Shown here: positions 61,068 to 64,000 of the stretch, piece by piece
How the letters are laid out: each line of letters begins with the position of its first letter
Position numbering within the stretch: position 1 is the stretch's first letter
Origin: a candidate division BRC1 bacterium HGW-BRC1-1
GTDB taxonomy: Bacteria > Sumerlaeota > Sumerlaeia > Sumerlaeales > Sumerlaeaceae
Length of the DNA: 64,000 nucleotides
Direction: 5' to 3'
NCBI GenBank assembly: GCA_002842095.1
Contig: PHCB01000005.1
Location: 1-64,000 of the forward strand
The notes under the pieces: model-generated
The model's input: the letters and a program-made list of their open reading frames with translations, nothing else
What the model was told of the DNA's origin: nothing
Database searches by the model: none
Position numbers and translations under genes: made by a program

Positions 61068-62933
61068 GTGATTAATCATCAAATTAAATCAGCACTCACC
61101 TTGCTGACTCTCACGTCCGCCCTTTGGGCGGCAATGCCTGTCCAGACAGGTCATGCGCAAGACGCCGTCACCACAGTCAGCGTTGCCGACACATCCTTTT
61201 CCTCTCCCGAGATCATGAACGGTCTTAACAATAAGGGTGTGGAAGAAACCCTGACTGCACCAGCCCCCGAACCTTACACCATCACTCCCAGCGATACGAC
61301 ATCCGAAACCACAGAATTGCCTGCGGATTTCGCTAACATTCTTCCCAAAGATTTGCGATCCCCTGACACAGATTTACTGGGAGCCACAACCTCCACACAG
61401 GAAACCCGGTACTTTGACCTCCCCGCCTCGCCACTGAATGAAGCCGAGCGCGACGCCATGACATCCACCGCAGCCAACGCCGTGCGCCTCAATCTATTGC
61501 CCGCCGTTTTCCGTGCGCTGGAAATGAACCAGTCGCTCAAGATCAGCAAAATTTCTCCAGAAGTCAGCAACACGAGCATCGACAGTGCCCTGTCGGAATT
61601 CGATCCCACCGTCCGGACCGGCGTGAACACCGGTGCGCGGGAAAGCGGTTCTCTCAGCGCTCGTGCAAACAACACACCCAAGGGTGATCGGGATCCCCGC
61701 GAGAGTAATTCCCGCAGCACGGACCTCAACGCCAGCATTGGCGGACGACTCCCAACCGGAACCGATTACACTCTGGGTTTTGCCGGTGGTCGTTCCGACA
61801 CAAACCGTACACATCCCTTTTATGATGCCGCGCTGAATCTCAACATCACCCAGAACCTTCTGCGTGGTGCCGGTTGCGAGGTAAATTACATCCGGGTCTG
61901 GACCGCCCAGAACAACTTTGTCATCTCCCTCTATCAGCTCCAGCAGGTCACCATCGATCTCGTCACCAACGTTCAAAACTCCTATTACGACCTCTACCTG
62001 GCCGCCCGTTCCCTCGACATCAGCCTGAACGCCCACGATATTGCCCGCCAGCAACGCCTTCGCACCGAAGAATTCGCACGCGTGGGCAGGGTTCCGTCTC
62101 TCGATGTGCTGGCCGCGCAGGCCGAGGAAAGCTCGCGCATCAGCGAAGTCATTAACTCAGCCGAGACATTACGCCGCCGGCAGCTCGATTTGTTGCGGCT
62201 TCTGAATCCAGACTTTTTCCCACTGGGATGGAAAACCCGCCTATTCGCACAGCATGGACCAATTCTACCCAATGAAAAGGTGGACCCCGATGACCGTGTG
62301 AAGGTTGCCCTCAAATGGCGACCCGACCTGCGACAAGCCCAGATTGATCTCGCCAACAACGAGCTTGAAGTGGTGCGTTCCGAAAATGGTCTTCTCCCCG
62401 TTTTGGATTTCGTTTTGAACGCCGGCCTCAACGGGTTGGGAGACAGTCCCGGCCAGGCACTCAAGTACATTGGCGGCACTGATTTTCCCAACTACAACGT
62501 GGGGCTGCAATTTTCCTATCCCCTGCAGAACCGCGCCGCCAAGGCTTCCCACCGCCGGGCAACATTCCAACGCCAACAGGCAGTAGAGGCCCTCACCAAT
62601 TTTCAGCAAATTATTGAATTCGACGTTCGCGCGGCAGCCATCGAAATTGAGCGCACTCGCAAATTGATCGATTCCACAAAGATCACTGCAAGTTTACGTA
62701 TCGAAGAACTTCGTGCTGAAATGGAAAAATATCGCGTTGGCCGGTCAACACAACTTCTGGTCAACCAAGCCCAACGCGACACCATCAATGCTGCACTGAA
62801 TCAGGTGTCGGCTGAGGTTGCACACATGAAAGCCTACATTGCCCTCTATCGCGTGGAAGGCACCACCCTCCAGCGCGCAGGAATATCCCCCATCATGATC
62901 ACACCCGAAAGTGGAGTTGGTATCGCACGATGA
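61068..62933 (+). CDS. TolC family outer-membrane efflux protein
   Basis: A 621-residue exported protein. A signal peptide ends at about GHAQ; about 120 residues of Thr/Pro/Asp-rich sequence follow before the TolC fold. Helical repeats such as NVQNSYYDLYLAARSLDI and AAAIEIERTRKLIDSTKI form the periplasmic tunnel. GTG start with no clear ribosome site. Its TGA overlaps the adaptor ATG as ATGA, so the pair is coupled. Confidence 0.88.
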   Translation: MINHQIKSALTLLTLTSALWAAMPVQTGHAQDAVTTVSVADTSFSSPEIMNGLNNKGVEETLTAPAPEPYTITPSDTTSETTELPADFANILPKDLRSPDTDLLGATTSTQETRYFDLPASPLNEAERDAMTSTAANAVRLNLLPAVFRALEMNQSLKISKISPEVSNTSIDSALSEFDPTVRTGVNTGARESGSLSARANNTPKGDRDPRESNSRSTDLNASIGGRLPTGTDYTLGFAGGRSDTNRTHPFYDAALNLNITQNLLRGAGCEVNYIRVWTAQNNFVISLYQLQQVTIDLVTNVQNSYYDLYLAARSLDISLNAHDIARQQRLRTEEFARVGRVPSLDVLAAQAEESSRISEVINSAETLRRRQLDLLRLLNPDFFPLGWKTRLFAQHGPILPNEKVDPDDRVKVALKWRPDLRQAQIDLANNELEVVRSENGLLPVLDFVLNAGLNGLGDSPGQALKYIGGTDFPNYNVGLQFSYPLQNRAAKASHRRATFQRQQAVEALTNFQQIIEFDVRAAAIEIERTRKLIDSTKITASLRIEELRAEMEKYRVGRSTQLLVNQAQRDTINAALNQVSAEVAHMKAYIALYRVEGTTLQRAGISPIMITPESGVGIAR

Positions 62934-64000
62934 AAAAATTGATCCTTCTGATTGTTGTCATCGCCCTCGTTGGAGGTGGCGTCTGGTTCTACCGCCAGCG
63001 GGCAGCCAAGGCTGCAGCTGCCGCCGAGAATGGTGAGCAACTCAAGGCACCGCCCATCACCGTCATGAAGGGCAAAATTGATCTGCAGGTTCCCACCACA
63101 GGGAAACTCATTTCCAACCTCGACGTCGAAATTAAATCCAAGGCCAGCGGCCAGATACTTCGCCTGCCCTTCGACGTCAGCGACAAAATCACCTCGGGCA
63201 ACCTGCTGTGTGAGCTCGACCCGGTCGACGAAAAACGCAACGTTTCCCAACGTGAGGCGGCGCTTTCTTCCTCCCAGGCTCGCTTGATTCAAGCCCGTGA
63301 GGAATTAAAAATATCAGAGCTGGATCGCGACACACGTACTTCCTCCACACAAGCGGATCTGGCGAACGCAGTCATCCGAAACCGAGATGCTCAGGCTCGT
63401 CTGGAGCGGGCCAAGGAGTTGTACGACCGCCAATTGGTGAGCAAGGAAGAATTTGATGCGGCCCGCACTGAAGCGTCCAACGCATCAAATTCATTACTCA
63501 AAGCCCAGTTAGCCATTACTGACATCAAAAGTCTCAGTAACACGATTGAGATTCGCCGTCAGAGTATCAAATTGAACGAAGCCAGCTTGCAGCAATCTTC
63601 AGTCGATCTGGAAAACGCCCAACAGCGCCTGCGCGAAACAAAGATCTTCGCACCCATGAATGGCGTTTTGACGTCGCGACCGGTTCAGCCTGGCCAGATC
63701 ATCGCGTCCGGCGTTTCAAACGTTGGCGGCGGCACAACCCTCATGACCCTCAGCGACATGTCGCAACTATTTGTCATGGCGAACGTGGACGAATCGGACA
63801 TCGGCAAGGTGAAACCGGGCCAACGGTGCATCATCACAGCGGATGCCTTTGCTGGAAAACGCTTCAACGGAAAGGTTGTGCGCATTGCAGCCAAAGGCGT
63901 GAACAATAGCAACGTTGTGACCTTTGAAGTAAAAATAGAGGTGACCGGTGAGGGTGTCAACGTCTTGAAACCGGAGATGACAACGAACGTTATTATACAG
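62930..64000 (+). CDS. MacA/HlyD-type periplasmic adaptor (truncated by window end)
   Basis: The frame is open for 357 codons to the last base. An N-terminal membrane anchor (LILLIVVIALVGGGVWFYR) leads to the biotinyl-lipoyl-like hairpin: VPTTGKLISNLDVEIKSKAS and GQILRLPFDVSDKI, a long coiled coil (about 105-235), then APMNGVLTSRPVQPGQIIAS and DMSQLFVMANVDESDIGKVK, as in MacA-like adaptors. It should bridge the FtsX permease and the TolC protein. The C-terminal end is outside the window. Confidence 0.9.
   Translation, partial: MKKLILLIVVIALVGGGVWFYRQRAAKAAAAAENGEQLKAPPITVMKGKIDLQVPTTGKLISNLDVEIKSKASGQILRLPFDVSDKITSGNLLCELDPVDEKRNVSQREAALSSSQARLIQAREELKISELDRDTRTSSTQADLANAVIRNRDAQARLERAKELYDRQLVSKEEFDAARTEASNASNSLLKAQLAITDIKSLSNTIEIRRQSIKLNEASLQQSSVDLENAQQRLRETKIFAPMNGVLTSRPVQPGQIIASGVSNVGGGTTLMTLSDMSQLFVMANVDESDIGKVKPGQRCIITADAFAGKRFNGKVVRIAAKGVNNSNVVTFEVKIEVTGEGVNVLKPEMTTNVIIQ

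Overview
The window is a moderately GC-rich, densely coded bacterial chromosome segment. It carries about 50 protein genes, two tRNAs, several intrinsic terminators and no recognisable insertion sequence or CRISPR array. No ribosomal marker is present, so placement is an inference. The mix of a eukaryote-like Ser/Thr kinase with a membrane anchor, a long PPi-dependent phosphofructokinase, DUF4091, GHL10 and GH3 secreted glycan enzymes, pseudopilin-like tails, two ECF sigma/anti-sigma pairs and a Nuo complex points to a Gram-negative, heterotrophic member of the PVC/FCB-neighbouring uncultivated phyla (planctomycete, Lentisphaerae, Hydrogenedentota or Sumerlaeota-like). TolC, Tat, lipoproteins and a peptidoglycan amidase support a diderm cell.

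Layout. 0-6 kb: ComF, a DUF3891 protein, tRNA-Gly, a secreted metallophosphoesterase with a CBM9-like tail, a transmembrane Ser/Thr kinase and tRNA-Pro. 6-8.9 kb: an AT-richer accessory stretch just behind tRNA-Pro with a short membrane-anchored protein, a protein with a restriction-endonuclease-like E...D...QxK pattern, a short Shine-Dalgarno-led ORF and a decayed-looking coding fragment. 8.9-19 kb: a hemolysin-III protein, then a minus-strand block running from a large membrane protein through an ECF sigma factor, a small membrane protein, a small unknown, a PAP2/GT-C fusion and a DUF4091 protein; several neighbours overlap by ATGA. 19-24 kb: an 11-bp tandem repeat, then divergent secreted GH3 and GHL10 proteins. 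24-31.4 kb: ABC-F protein, inositol monophosphatase, TatA and TatC, and two signalling proteins.

31.8-38 kb: central metabolism (gap-tpiA, PPi-PFK), an alkyltransferase and nuoABC. 38-43 kb: two tiny Cys-rich lipoproteins, DUF4870, pyrB, ribH, trpF-trpB. 42.7-47.8 kb: amidase, lipoprotein, ABC exporter, then a second ECF sigma/zf-HC2 anti-sigma pair. 47.8-54 kb: class II photolyase, then a minus-strand M3 peptidase-aroC-aroK/cmk fusion-plsC series. 54-59.7 kb: a secreted cohesin-like protein, a CofG-like radical SAM protein, an entericidin-like lipoprotein and ComEC. 59.7 kb to the right edge: a MacB-type permease, a TolC-like protein and a MacA/HlyD-type adaptor cut by the window end, together an efflux operon.

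No single undescribed system stands out beyond doubt. The best candidates are the minus-strand membrane protein/sigma/PAP2-GT-C block (about 12.7-19.0 kb), the QxK nuclease-like protein in the accessory stretch, the receiver-ATPase protein whose phospho-acceptor is glutamate, and the shikimate kinase-cytidylate kinase fusion.
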